Below are positions 51,323-61,506 of a stretch of DNA of 64,000 bases, one piece after another. The stretch covers positions 40,385 through 104,384 of the forward strand of contig QYPL01000018.1 of the NCBI GenBank assembly GCA_007280515.1, in the 5' to 3' direction. Each line of letters opens with the position of its first letter. Position 1 is the stretch's first letter. The notes beneath the pieces were generated by a model that ran no database searches, was not told where the DNA came from, and saw only the letters and a program-made list of their open reading frames with translations. Position numbers and translations under genes: made by a program. This DNA is from Sediminibacterium sp. Lineage in GTDB: Bacteria; Bacteroidota; Bacteroidia; Chitinophagales; Chitinophagaceae.

Positions 51323-54300
51323 ATGAATAGTATGAAAAAGTTTTTATTAATGATCTTGTCACTATGTTCTTTGATGGTGTCTAATAACTTAGTAGCACAA
51401 AAGAAAAAAACAGTAGCGCCTCTTGCCAATAATAGTTTGTCAGAGGACGCAATTATCAAGGCCCAAAATTTTAGACTCATTGGCCCTTTCAGAGGTGGAA
51501 GAGCAGCATCAGGTGTTGGGTCTTATACCGATGTAAATACTTTTTATATGGGTGCCACTGGTGGAGGTGTTTGGAAAACTACCGATGCAGGCAGTAATTG
51601 GAAAAATATCTCTGATGGATTTTTTGGAGGTACGATTGGCGCTATTGCCATTGCACCTACAAATGAATCAATTGTATATGTAGGAGAAGGGGAGAATAGT
51701 ATGAGAGGTAATGTGAGTGAGGGTTTGGGAGGTATGTGGAAGTCTACCGACGACGGAAAGACTTGGAAAAATATGGGCTTAAAAGAAGCAAGACATATAG
51801 TAAGAATTGTGGTGCATCCAAAAAATCCAGATATTATTTGGGCGGCGGTGATGGGGCATTTATTTGGACCTAATGAAACTAGAGGTGTATTTAAAAGTAC
51901 CGATGGTGGACAAAGCTGGAAAAAAGTATTGTATGTGAATGAGCAAACAGGTGCAAGTGAGTTAGTGATTGATCCTAGTAATCCAGAAATTTTATATGCA
52001 GGTACTTGGCAGTTAATTCGTACGCCTTATAGTTTAGAAAGTGGAGGAGAAGGATCTGGTTTATATAAAAGTACGGATGGTGGAGATACTTGGACTTCTA
52101 TTAAAACCAATAAAGGTTTCCCTAAAGGTGTTTGGGGTATTACAGGTATTGCTGTCGCTAAATCCAATTCCGATAAATTATATGCTTTAATTGAAAATAA
52201 AGACGGCGGTTTGTATGTTTCAGAGAATGCAGGTAAGACTTGGGAATTAGTAAATAGCGATAATAATATTCGTCAAAGAGCATGGTATTATACAAAAGTA
52301 TTTGTGGATCCTGTGGATGAAAATAAAATATACTGTCCCAATGTAAACTTTATGATGTCAAGTGATGGAGGTAAATCTTTTGTTGCAGGAAGAACCCCGC
52401 ATGGCGATCATCATGATTTATGGATTGATCCTAAAAATGGTAAGCGCATGATTGTGGCAGATGATGGTGGTGCGCAAGTAAGTTTAGATGGTGCAAAAAA
52501 TTGGAGCACAGTGATGAACCAACCTACGGTGCAAGTTTACCGCTTAAGCACAGACAATCATTTTCCTTATAGAATTTTAGGTGCACAACAAGATAATTCT
52601 GCATTTAGAATTTTATCAAGTTCTTATGGCGCCTATATTGGCGAAAGCGATTTTGAAGTAACCGCCGGTGGTGAGAGTGGTTATATTGTAGCAGACCCAT
52701 TGAATAATGAGGTAGTATATGGAGGTTCTTATGGAGGCTTAATTTCTAGATTCGATCATAAAACAGGAGAGAATAGAGTGGTGAATGTATGGCCTGATAA
52801 TCCAATGGGAGCGGGCGCGGATGTACAGAAATATCGTTTTCAATGGAATCATCCGATTTTCTTTTCTCCACACAATCCTAAAAAATTATATACAGCAGGT
52901 AATCATTTATTTTCTTCAGAAAATGATGGTGCTAGTTGGACAGAACTCTCTCCCGACTTAACTACCAATGACAAGAGTAGACAAAAAAGTTCTGGAGGTC
53001 CCATTACACAAGACAATACCAGTGTAGAATATTATTGTACCATATTTACGGCCGCAGAATCTCCATTAGAGAAAGACTTGTTATGGACAGGTAGTGATGA
53101 TGGTTTAATTAATGTAAGTAAAGATGGTGGGGCGCATTGGAAAAATGTTACGCCTAAGGATATCCCGCAATGGATGATGTGGAATAGAGTAGAAATAGAT
53201 CCAATTAGAAAAGGAACTGCTTATTTTGCAGGAACTAGGTATAAGCTAGATGATTTTGCTCCTTACTTATATCTAACACATGATTATGGTGAAACTTGGG
53301 AAAAAATTACTACTGGTATTAACCCACTACATTTCACAAGAGCTATTGTGGCAAGTCCAAGAAAAGCAGGCGTTTTATTCGCAGGTACTGAATATGGTTT
53401 GTACGTTTCTATGAATGATGGAAAATCTTGGGAGCAACTACAATTAAATTTACCCGTTACACCTGTTACCGATTTATTAATTAGAGATAATAATTTAATT
53501 GTAGGTACACAAGGACGTAGTATTTATGTTTTAGATGATTTATCTTTTATTGAAAATTATCAAGCAACTAATGTGAATGCTTCAAAAGTATTTCCTGTAG
53601 CGAATGCTTATCGTGTACCTTCTCAAATGGGTGGTCGTCGTGGTCGTGGAGCTAAAGCCAGTATACCAGCCAATGTAGGCGTTAACCCTCCAAAAGGAGC
53701 AGTCATTAACTATTGGTTGAAAGACGCGAACGATAGCACCACGGTTCAAATTGATATCTTAGACGAGAATAATAAATTAGTAAGACATTTTAGTTCAAAA
53801 GAAACGGGCAAAGACAAATCGGGTATTGTAGTGGAGAATGGATTACAACAATTTACTTGGAACTTGTACCATAAAGAAATAGAGAAGCCTTCAGAAGATT
53901 TAATATTATGGAATGGTTCAACAAGTCCAGTATTAGCAGCACCTGGTAAGTACTTTGCTAAAGTAAGTATTGATAAGGATTCAGTGACTTATCCTTTTGA
54001 ATTAATGGCCGATCCTAATTATAAAGTTTCTACTGCCGATTTAAAAGCACAAGAGCAATTCTTATTAGAAGTATCTGGTAGTTTTAATACTATTATGAAA
54101 GCTTTAAAAGGAATCAAAGACATTCGTGCGCAAGTGCAAGTCTTACAAAAGAAAACCAAGGATACAAGTTTCCAAAAACAAAGTGAACTGGTATTGGCTA
54201 GCTTAAAAACTATAGAAGAAGCTTTACATCAAACTAAGGCGAAAAGCGGACAAGATGTATTAAACTTCCCTATTCGTTTAGATGATAAATTAGCTGGTGT

Positions 54301-54478
54301 ATTTGAGTCTGCAGCTGCAGGTTATGTGGCTCCTACTAAACAAGTAAGAGAAGCCTATACAATATTAAAAGCCCAAGCCGATGAGCAATTGAAAAAATAT
54401 GAAGCGATTAAAAAAGAAGGTGTGAAAGCACTAAATGAAGCGGTACATAAATTAATGATACCTATTATAGGTAATTAA
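51323..54478 (+). CDS. Secreted sortilin/BNR-repeat beta-propeller protein (paralog 2)
   Basis: Signal peptide; GVWKTTDAGSNWK, GMWKSTDDGKTWK, GVFKSTDGGQSWK motifs; collinear with the preceding gene product. Confidence 0.9.
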   Translation: MNSMKKFLLMILSLCSLMVSNNLVAQKKKTVAPLANNSLSEDAIIKAQNFRLIGPFRGGRAASGVGSYTDVNTFYMGATGGGVWKTTDAGSNWKNISDGFFGGTIGAIAIAPTNESIVYVGEGENSMRGNVSEGLGGMWKSTDDGKTWKNMGLKEARHIVRIVVHPKNPDIIWAAVMGHLFGPNETRGVFKSTDGGQSWKKVLYVNEQTGASELVIDPSNPEILYAGTWQLIRTPYSLESGGEGSGLYKSTDGGDTWTSIKTNKGFPKGVWGITGIAVAKSNSDKLYALIENKDGGLYVSENAGKTWELVNSDNNIRQRAWYYTKVFVDPVDENKIYCPNVNFMMSSDGGKSFVAGRTPHGDHHDLWIDPKNGKRMIVADDGGAQVSLDGAKNWSTVMNQPTVQVYRLSTDNHFPYRILGAQQDNSAFRILSSSYGAYIGESDFEVTAGGESGYIVADPLNNEVVYGGSYGGLISRFDHKTGENRVVNVWPDNPMGAGADVQKYRFQWNHPIFFSPHNPKKLYTAGNHLFSSENDGASWTELSPDLTTNDKSRQKSSGGPITQDNTSVEYYCTIFTAAESPLEKDLLWTGSDDGLINVSKDGGAHWKNVTPKDIPQWMMWNRVEIDPIRKGTAYFAGTRYKLDDFAPYLYLTHDYGETWEKITTGINPLHFTRAIVASPRKAGVLFAGTEYGLYVSMNDGKSWEQLQLNLPVTPVTDLLIRDNNLIVGTQGRSIYVLDDLSFIENYQATNVNASKVFPVANAYRVPSQMGGRRGRGAKASIPANVGVNPPKGAVINYWLKDANDSTTVQIDILDENNKLVRHFSSKETGKDKSGIVVENGLQQFTWNLYHKEIEKPSEDLILWNGSTSPVLAAPGKYFAKVSIDKDSVTYPFELMADPNYKVSTADLKAQEQFLLEVSGSFNTIMKALKGIKDIRAQVQVLQKKTKDTSFQKQSELVLASLKTIEEALHQTKAKSGQDVLNFPIRLDDKLAGVFESAAAGYVAPTKQVREAYTILKAQADEQLKKYEAIKKEGVKALNEAVHKLMIPIIGN

Positions 54479-54526
54479 TAGTTTCTTTTTGCAGAGATGA
54501 TTAAATCGGTCTTTGCGCTATATTTT

Positions 54527-54563
54527 AAAAAAGGTCCTCCCGAAATGGGTAGGACCTTTTTTT
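54527..54563. terminator. Bidirectional terminator between convergent BNR and DUF1343 genes
   Basis: AAAAAAGGTCCTCCC-GAAAT-GGGtAGGACCTTTTTTT. Confidence 0.85.
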
Positions 54564-55773
54564 ATTCAAAATCTTTATACAATAAATATTTCTTTCTTAT
54601 CATTTTAAAATGAGTAAGGTCTTTTTGCCAACTAGCTCTTATGGCTGCAGGGCTAAGACCCGATTGTATTTGTTCCATCAATATATTATTACCTGCTAAT
54701 TTATTAAAGTAATAATCGCGCGGTGTATTGCCCGTAGTATGAATAAAAAAAGAATCTTTTTGTGGATAGGCCTTGTACATTTCTATAAATAATTCAATAT
54801 CTATACTAGTAGCTGGTGGCTTTATTTTCGTTAAATCCCATCCAAAACATAGTTGATCTTTTAATTTTGGTTGAGTAGCACCCAATCTTGAAACGGGGGT
54901 AAAAGAGAAGTTTTTAAGGGTAGTAAGCGGATGTCCAATATAGGCAAATGCATGTTCAGTGCCCCTGCCTTCACTTAGTATGGTACCTTCTACTAAGCAA
55001 GTGGTAGGATACCAATAAATAGATTGCATATCTGGAAGGTTAGGAGAGGGCGCTATATTTATTGTATACATAGAGCGGTGGTCGTAATTTTTACATGGTA
55101 TAATAGTAAGTGACCAATTTTTATTGGTATTAATTTTTAACCAGTCTTCTGCATTGAGCATAGTGGCGTACTCGCCAATAGTCATGCCGTATACAATGGG
55201 TACTGTATTTTTCCCTACAAAGCTTGAGAAGGCTTTATCTAAAACGGGTCCGTCTACATTATGACCATTGGGGTTGGGTCTATCTAAAATAATAAGGGGT
55301 TTGTTATTTTCTTTAGCCGCTTCCATAAAATATTGTAAGGAAGATATATAAGTATAGAAACGAGTGCCTACATCTTGTATATCAAAAACTAGAATATCAA
55401 TATCTGCTAAGTCCGTAGAATCAGGGCCGTATTTTTTACCGTATAAAGACACAATTTTAATACCTGTTTTGGGATCATTACCATCCTTGGTTTCCTCACC
55501 TGCATCGGCTGTGCCTCTTAGACCATGTTCTGGTGTAAATATTTTTTGAATATGTATACCTTGCGCTAATAAGGTATCAATTAAATGTTTTTTATTGACG
55601 ATGGCTGTATGGTTGGTAAATACGCCTACTCTTTTATTTAATAATAGGGGAATGTACTTTTCGCTTTGATAAGCACCCGGTAAAATTTCTTTTTTGGATT
55701 GCGCCACTAGTGATAAGGGCAGAGAGGTAATAAGACAAGCTAGTAGTAGAATAAATATCTTTTTCATAAGCAA
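54562..55773 (-). CDS. DUF1343 family protein (NamZ-like exo-beta-N-acetylmuramidase)
   Basis: GVFTNHTAIVNKKHLIDTLL, IFTPEHGLRGTADAGE, LVFDIQDVGTRFYTYISSLQYFMEAA, LDRPNPNGHNVDGPVLD. Confidence 0.9.
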   Translation of the reverse strand: MLMKKIFILLLACLITSLPLSLVAQSKKEILPGAYQSEKYIPLLLNKRVGVFTNHTAIVNKKHLIDTLLAQGIHIQKIFTPEHGLRGTADAGEETKDGNDPKTGIKIVSLYGKKYGPDSTDLADIDILVFDIQDVGTRFYTYISSLQYFMEAAKENNKPLIILDRPNPNGHNVDGPVLDKAFSSFVGKNTVPIVYGMTIGEYATMLNAEDWLKINTNKNWSLTIIPCKNYDHRSMYTINIAPSPNLPDMQSIYWYPTTCLVEGTILSEGRGTEHAFAYIGHPLTTLKNFSFTPVSRLGATQPKLKDQLCFGWDLTKIKPPATSIDIELFIEMYKAYPQKDSFFIHTTGNTPRDYYFNKLAGNNILMEQIQSGLSPAAIRASWQKDLTHFKMIRKKYLLYKDFE

Positions 55774-55808
55774 AAAATGAATTAAAGTTTATAAATACAC
55801 CCCCCCCG

Positions 55809-57491
55809 CTAATTTAAATACTTAGCCACAATGGGCATCCTTCTTCCAACACCAAATGCTTTAGGAGAAATACGAATAATAGGACAGAATTGATTTCTTT
55901 TATATTCGTTAGTATTTACCATTTTTAAAGTTATATCTACTAGTGCATTATCAAAGCCTAGCGCCTTGATGCTAGCAGGATCGGCTCTTTTTTCAATGTA
56001 TTGAAAAAGTATTTGATCTAGTATTTCATAGGCAGGTAAACTATCGCTGTCTTTTTGGTCGGGTCTTAGTTCAGCACTAGGGGCCTTGGTCATAATATGA
56101 GCAGGAATAATTTCTTTACTACGATTTATATATTTAGCGAGTTCATAGACCTGCATTTTATAGCAATCACCCAGTACGCCTAAGCCGCCCGCCATATCAC
56201 CATATAAAGTACCATAACCTGTGGCTATTTCACTTTTATTAGAGGTATTTAATAAAACATAACCAAATTTATTAGCAATGGCCATTAAAATATTACCCCT
56301 AGACCTGCTTTGTATATTTTCTTCAGCTAAAGAAAAAGGTAAGTCTTTGAATAATGGTTTTAAGGTATCTAAGAAACTTTCATACACTTCTTTAATAGCA
56401 ATGGTATCGTAAGGGTTTTGTAAATTTTTGCTCAATGCTACAGCATCGTCTACAGAATGGTCGGAAGAATAAGGAGAAGGCATTAAAATAGCTCTTACAT
56501 TTTCGGCGCCTAAGGCCTCAGAAGCAATCACTAAAGTAACAGCTGAATCAATCCCACCAGAAGAACCTATGATAGCTTTTGTAAAACCCATTTTAGTAAA
56601 ATAATCTCTCACACCTAATACTAGTGCTTTGTATACTTGATCAATATTTAAGGCAGGCTCTAAGGTTATGGGATTTAATTCTTTATTGGGTACTCTTGCA
56701 GCAGGTTCAATAATAGGCGCATTGATCATACCATCCTCTGTGCATTCAAAAATTTCCATCGCAGATTCGAACATAGGAAGTGCGCCGCAAAGGTTCGCCT
56801 GTTTATCAAAAGCATAAGAACCTCCGTCAAATACAATCTCTGTTTGACTACCTACTGCATTGCAATAGAATAAAGGAATTTTATATTTTAATACATTAGC
56901 TTTAATAGTGGCTTTTCTATCGTCATCATGTGTGTAATCAAAAGGGGAAGCACTAAGGTTTAATAAAATATCTGGAGACTGCTCCATCATTTTATCCATT
57001 GGACAAATTCGGTAAAGTGGATTGTCACCCAAGTTCCAAATATCTTCACAAATAGTAATGGCTAATTTTTTTCCTTTAAAGGGAACTACTTTCCAATCAT
57101 CTGCTGCTTCGAAATATCTATTCTCATCAAAAACATCATAAGTAGGTAATAATGTTTTATGAATCTCCGCTATAATTTTTTTATCGTGTAATAAAAAAGC
57201 AGCGTTGAATAAATCTTTTCCTTTTTTATTTGGATTACGGGCAGGGCTACCAATTAAAACTCCAATGGTATCGGCCGCTTCTTTAATAATTTCTACTTGA
57301 GCATAACATTTAGTAATGAAATCATTGAACTCTACAAAATCTCTGGCAGGGTAGCCACAAACACTCATCTCACTAAATAAAATTAAATCAGCCCCTTGCT
57401 TTTTGGCTTCTTCAATAGCAGTAAGCATTTGTTGGGTGTTCTGTTCAAAATTGCCAATCTGATAATTCTGTTGGGCGATACAAATTTTCAT
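55809..57491 (-). CDS. nadE: Glutamine-dependent NAD+ synthetase
   Basis: N-terminal nitrilase-like domain (LILFSEMSVCGYPARD) plus synthetase domain (GSSGGIDSAVTLVIASEALG). Confidence 0.96.
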   Translation of the reverse strand: MKICIAQQNYQIGNFEQNTQQMLTAIEEAKKQGADLILFSEMSVCGYPARDFVEFNDFITKCYAQVEIIKEAADTIGVLIGSPARNPNKKGKDLFNAAFLLHDKKIIAEIHKTLLPTYDVFDENRYFEAADDWKVVPFKGKKLAITICEDIWNLGDNPLYRICPMDKMMEQSPDILLNLSASPFDYTHDDDRKATIKANVLKYKIPLFYCNAVGSQTEIVFDGGSYAFDKQANLCGALPMFESAMEIFECTEDGMINAPIIEPAARVPNKELNPITLEPALNIDQVYKALVLGVRDYFTKMGFTKAIIGSSGGIDSAVTLVIASEALGAENVRAILMPSPYSSDHSVDDAVALSKNLQNPYDTIAIKEVYESFLDTLKPLFKDLPFSLAEENIQSRSRGNILMAIANKFGYVLLNTSNKSEIATGYGTLYGDMAGGLGVLGDCYKMQVYELAKYINRSKEIIPAHIMTKAPSAELRPDQKDSDSLPAYEILDQILFQYIEKRADPASIKALGFDNALVDITLKMVNTNEYKRNQFCPIIRISPKAFGVGRRMPIVAKYLN

Positions 57492-57506
57492 GGGCCAAAG
57501 GTAGGC

Positions 57507-57908
57507 TTAGTTTAATTTAACAGGCGCGGCCATTTTAAAGGCTGGAATATTGACATTGATTAAGTCCTTGGTTTCAATATTCTCCATAGTATAATAACCT
57601 TGCATTTTACCTAATTCACTTTTTAAGTGACAGCCACTTACATACTGATAATGTTTACCTGGCATAATTAAGGGTTGCACACCTACTACACCTTCGCCTT
57701 CTACAATTCGGTGTTCACTATTGCTATCAAATACTTCCCAATAACGTTTTAATAATTTAACGGGGAAAGAGTTGTGGTTTTCAATGGTAATTCTGTAAGC
57801 AAACATGTATTCATTTTGCAAAGGATTACTGTAGTCTTTTTGGTAAAAAGTCTCAATACTTACTTCTACTCCTTCTGAAATTTTAGAGACCATAAGAATT
57901 AACGTCAA
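57507..57908 (-). CDS. apaG: Co2+/Mg2+ efflux protein ApaG
   Basis: YMFAYRITIENHNSFPVKLLKRYWEVFDSN...EGVVGVQPLIMPGKHYQYVSGC. Confidence 0.95.
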   Translation of the reverse strand: MTLILMVSKISEGVEVSIETFYQKDYSNPLQNEYMFAYRITIENHNSFPVKLLKRYWEVFDSNSEHRIVEGEGVVGVQPLIMPGKHYQYVSGCHLKSELGKMQGYYTMENIETKDLINVNIPAFKMAAPVKLN

Positions 57909-58009
57909 TAAGTGCTTATACAGAGAATACTGCGGGATAAAAGTACCAAAAATTTACGCCGATTATATAAAAAACCTCTCTATTTTTTTATTAGACCCCC
58001 TAAGTCGCG

Positions 58010-58017
58010 TAACTTTG
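58010..58017 (+). promoter_or_regulatory. Candidate -7 element TAACTTTG (TAnnTTTG) upstream of icd
   Basis: Consensus match about 60 bp before icd ATG; followed by inverted repeat CATTAC-GTATTAG-GTAATG (58030-58048). Confidence 0.5.
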
Positions 58018-58076
58018 CGAAAACTAATGCATTACGTATTAGGTAATGTGGTTAAAATCTAATAAAATCAGTCATA

Positions 58077-59528
58077 ATGAAGATTGCAGTAGCTAAAGGA
58101 GACGGAATCGGACCAGAAATTATGGACTCCGTAATTGAAGTTTTTAATGCGGCCAAAGTGCCTTTGGAATATGATTTTGTAGACATGGGAAAATGGGTTT
58201 TTGACAAAGGGTTTAATAATGGTATGACAGCCCAGGCGAAGGATACCATTGAAGAATTAGGTATACTTTTTAAAGGTCCGATGGAGACCCCAAAAGGCAA
58301 GGGAGTGAAAAGTGTAAACGTAACGGCTCGTAAAACTTGGAACACCTACGCGAACAAAAGAACTTTTCAAACACTAAGTGGCGTAGATACTGTTTTTAGT
58401 AAAGCAGGCATTCCTATTGACATTACCATTGTTAGAGAAAATATAGAAGATACCTATGGAGGTATTGAACATATGTTAACCCAGGATGTGGCCTTGGGTC
58501 GTCGTTTTATTACGCGTCCAGGTAGCATGCAAGTTATTAGGTATGCATTTGAAATGGCCAAGAAAAAAGGTGCCAAGCGTATTACTTGCGGCCATAAAGC
58601 AAACATCATGAAATTAACAGATGGTTTGTTTTTAGAAGTATTTAAAGAAGTAGCTAAAGAATATCCTGAGTTAAAAGCAGACGATGTAATTGTGGATGAT
58701 CTTTGTATGAAATTAGTAAGTCGTCCAGATTTATTTGATGTAGTGGTATTAACGAATTTACAAGGAGATATTGTAAGTGACCTATGTGCTGGATTAGTGG
58801 GTGGGCTTGGTTTTGCGCCTTCTGCTAATATTGGTGACCATATATCTATATTTGAAGCAGTGCATGGAACGGCTCCAGATATTGCAGGAAAAAATATTGC
58901 CAATCCTACTGCTTTATTATTAAGTGGCTTGGGTATGTTGCATCATTTAGGTTTAATGGAACAAGCGGTCACTATTGAAAATGCTTTATTATATACTTTG
59001 GAATCGGGTGTGCATACAGGTGATTTTGGAGACCGTGCTATACCTTCCTTAACGACCACTGAATTCGCTCAAGCAGTCATTCAAAACTTTGGAAAATTAC
59101 CAAGTCATCATCCTAAACCTGCTTTAGCTAATTTTTATGTAACGCCTACTAATTTTAAATTAGAAAGTAATCCAATGTTACAAAGTGATTTAAATGACCA
59201 ACATAAAATTGTAGGGGTCGATTTCTTTATTGAAAGTGCAGCACAACCACAAGCTATCGCAGATAAATGTTTATTACATACAACAGCCACCTTAAAGCTA
59301 GTCACCATTACCAATAGAGGAACACAGGTTTGGCCATCGGGTTCGGTATTTACCAATTTAATTAATCAGTATTATTGTCGTTTTGAAACAGTGAATGAAT
59401 CGCCACTTTCTCAAAATGATGTCATTGATTTATATCGTGCCTTAGCAGTGAACTTTAAGATATGTTCCTTAGAAATATTGAATATGTGGGCCGACAAAAA
59501 AGCCTATAGTTTGGCGCAGGGTCAATAG
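58077..59528 (+). CDS. icd: NADP-dependent isocitrate dehydrogenase with C-terminal extension
   Basis: AVAKGDGIGPEIMDSV, VRENIEDTYGGIEHM, NLQGDIVSDLCAGLVGGLGFAPSANIG; ~140 aa beyond the core domain. Confidence 0.93.
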   Translation: MKIAVAKGDGIGPEIMDSVIEVFNAAKVPLEYDFVDMGKWVFDKGFNNGMTAQAKDTIEELGILFKGPMETPKGKGVKSVNVTARKTWNTYANKRTFQTLSGVDTVFSKAGIPIDITIVRENIEDTYGGIEHMLTQDVALGRRFITRPGSMQVIRYAFEMAKKKGAKRITCGHKANIMKLTDGLFLEVFKEVAKEYPELKADDVIVDDLCMKLVSRPDLFDVVVLTNLQGDIVSDLCAGLVGGLGFAPSANIGDHISIFEAVHGTAPDIAGKNIANPTALLLSGLGMLHHLGLMEQAVTIENALLYTLESGVHTGDFGDRAIPSLTTTEFAQAVIQNFGKLPSHHPKPALANFYVTPTNFKLESNPMLQSDLNDQHKIVGVDFFIESAAQPQAIADKCLLHTTATLKLVTITNRGTQVWPSGSVFTNLINQYYCRFETVNESPLSQNDVIDLYRALAVNFKICSLEILNMWADKKAYSLAQGQ

Positions 59529-59654
59529 AACCTGGGCTTTTACTTAAATAGCCCTGTTTTTACCCTCATTTTGATAGAAAACTGCTTTTTCTGGTGGGAA
59601 AAAAAACATTTTTGACGTAATTTTACGCCTAATTACAAAACATCCCTTTTACCT

Positions 59655-61340
59655 ATGGCTGAAGCAATATTAATGCCCCGTTTAAGCGATACCATGACAG
59701 AAGGTGTGGTGGCTGCTTGGCATAAAAAAGTGGGTGACACCGTTAAAAAAGGAGACCTATTAGCCGAAATAGAAACGGATAAAGCTACCATGGAATTGGA
59801 AAGCTATCAGGATGGTATTTTATTGCATATTGGTACGCCTCGTGGAGGCAAATTAGAAGTGAATGATTTATTAGCCATATTCGGCAAACAAGGAGAAGAT
59901 ATTACTGCACTTATTAAAGCGAACACCCGTGGCGCTTCCTCTGCTACAATAAGTTCTACAGTTGATACAGAAAAAGCACCGGCTACTTCTTCATCGCCTG
60001 CTGCTAATTCAACCACTAGCGCAACCACTAACACCACTAACACCACTAATAATATTGATGCAAGTACTATGGAAGAAGTAGTATTAATGCCCCGCTTAAG
60101 TGATACCATGACAGAAGGTGTGATTGCAGGCTGGCATAAAAAAGTAGGAGACAAGGTTACCAAAGGAGAAGTGTTGGCGGATATCGAAACCGATAAAGCC
60201 ACCATGGAATTAGAATCTTATAAAGATGGCATTTTATTATACCAAGGTGCACAGGCAGGTGAGAAAATTTTAGTGAATCAACTACTATGTATTATTGGAC
60301 AACCTGGTTTAGATATTGATAGTATTGTAAAATCTATCAAAGCGCCTTCAAGTGCAACAACAGCAGAGGCCCCAAAACCAGCGGCTGCTGCTCCTTCAAA
60401 AGTTTCTGCTACGCCAGCTGCGCCAGTTTCAGCACCTGCTGCCACAGCATCTGCATCGGTGGTGAATGAAGGAAGAATATTTGCATCACCCTTAGCTAAG
60501 AAAATTGCGAAAGACAAAGGAATAGATTTAAAATATGTTCAAGGCACAGGCGAACATGGAAGAATTACAAGAACAGATTTAGAAAATTATACACCTGCTA
60601 TCAATACTTCAAGTGTTGCAAGAGCAGTGGCTCCAAGAAATACAAATTTTGTCGGTCAAGTAAGTTTTGTAGATACCCCAGTTTCGCAAATGCGTAAAAC
60701 CATTGCAAAACGCTTAGGTGAAAGTTTATTTACAGCGCCACATTTTTACTTAACCATGAAAATTAACATGGATGCCACTATTACTGCTAGAACAGTAGTG
60801 AATGAAACAGCCCCTGTTAAAATTAGCTTCAACGATTTTATTGTTAAAGCAGTAGCCCTATCTTTAAAGCAACATCCTAAAGTCAATAGCAGTTGGTTAG
60901 GCGATGTTATTCGCGAAAATCATCATGTGAATATTGGTATTGCCGTGGCTGTTGACGAAGGGCTATTAGTTCCTGTACTTCGTTTTGCTGACGGACTTTC
61001 CTTGGATGAAATAAGTGTATCCGTAAAAGAGTTTGCTAAAAAAGCAAAAGATAAAAAATTACAACCTTCTGATTGGGAAGGAAGCACTTTCACTATTTCT
61101 AATTTAGGTATGTTTGGCATAGATCAATTCACTGCCATTATTAATCCGCCAGATGCTTGTATACTAGCAGTGGGTGGTATTGCACAAGAGCCTGTGGTAA
61201 AAAATGGTCAAGTAGTTGTAGGCAATGTGATGAATGTAACCTTAAGTTGCGACCATAGAGTAGTGGATGGCGCAACAGGATCGGCTTTCTTACAAACTTT
61301 AAAAAGCTATTTAGAAGAACCTATAAGAATGTTTGTGTAA
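59655..61340 (+). CDS. 2-oxoacid dehydrogenase E2 (dihydrolipoamide acetyltransferase) with two lipoyl domains
   Basis: Two ETDKATMELESY lipoyl motifs, peripheral-subunit-binding domain (FASPLAKKIAKDKGIDLKYVQGTGEHGRITRTDLE), catalytic core ending SCDHRVVDGATGSAFLQTLK. Confidence 0.96.
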   Translation: MAEAILMPRLSDTMTEGVVAAWHKKVGDTVKKGDLLAEIETDKATMELESYQDGILLHIGTPRGGKLEVNDLLAIFGKQGEDITALIKANTRGASSATISSTVDTEKAPATSSSPAANSTTSATTNTTNTTNNIDASTMEEVVLMPRLSDTMTEGVIAGWHKKVGDKVTKGEVLADIETDKATMELESYKDGILLYQGAQAGEKILVNQLLCIIGQPGLDIDSIVKSIKAPSSATTAEAPKPAAAAPSKVSATPAAPVSAPAATASASVVNEGRIFASPLAKKIAKDKGIDLKYVQGTGEHGRITRTDLENYTPAINTSSVARAVAPRNTNFVGQVSFVDTPVSQMRKTIAKRLGESLFTAPHFYLTMKINMDATITARTVVNETAPVKISFNDFIVKAVALSLKQHPKVNSSWLGDVIRENHHVNIGIAVAVDEGLLVPVLRFADGLSLDEISVSVKEFAKKAKDKKLQPSDWEGSTFTISNLGMFGIDQFTAIINPPDACILAVGGIAQEPVVKNGQVVVGNVMNVTLSCDHRVVDGATGSAFLQTLKSYLEEPIRMFV

Positions 61341-61378
61341 TTTATTGGAGCTTTATGAAATATAAGCTCCAATAAATT
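61339..61378 (+). terminator. Hairpin starting inside the E2 stop codon
   Basis: Perfect 15-bp stem AATTTATTGGAGCTT / AAGCTCCAATAAATT. Confidence 0.65.
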
Positions 61379-61394
61379 CTTCTCTAATGATTTT

Positions 61395-61427
61395 AAAAAA
61401 GCCCCGCGATCTTCGCGGGGCTTTTTT
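61395..61427. terminator. Bidirectional rho-independent terminator
   Basis: AAAAAAGCCCCGCGA-TCT-TCGCGGGGCTTTTTT. Confidence 0.9.
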
Positions 61428-61430
61428 GTT

Positions 61431-61472
61431 AATTAATAAGGGCCTTTAAAGAATTTAAGGCCCTTATTAATT
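61431..61472. terminator. Long-stem hairpin
   Basis: Perfect 16-bp stem AATTAATAAGGGCCTT / AAGGCCCTTATTAATT. Confidence 0.65.
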
Positions 61473-61506
61473 ATACTCTAATTTATTTTTACTCTTATGA
61501 TTTTTT

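Noticed and set aside
58454-58903. 149 aa minus-strand ORF within icd
   Set aside because: Mirror frame of a strongly conserved gene; no independent support.
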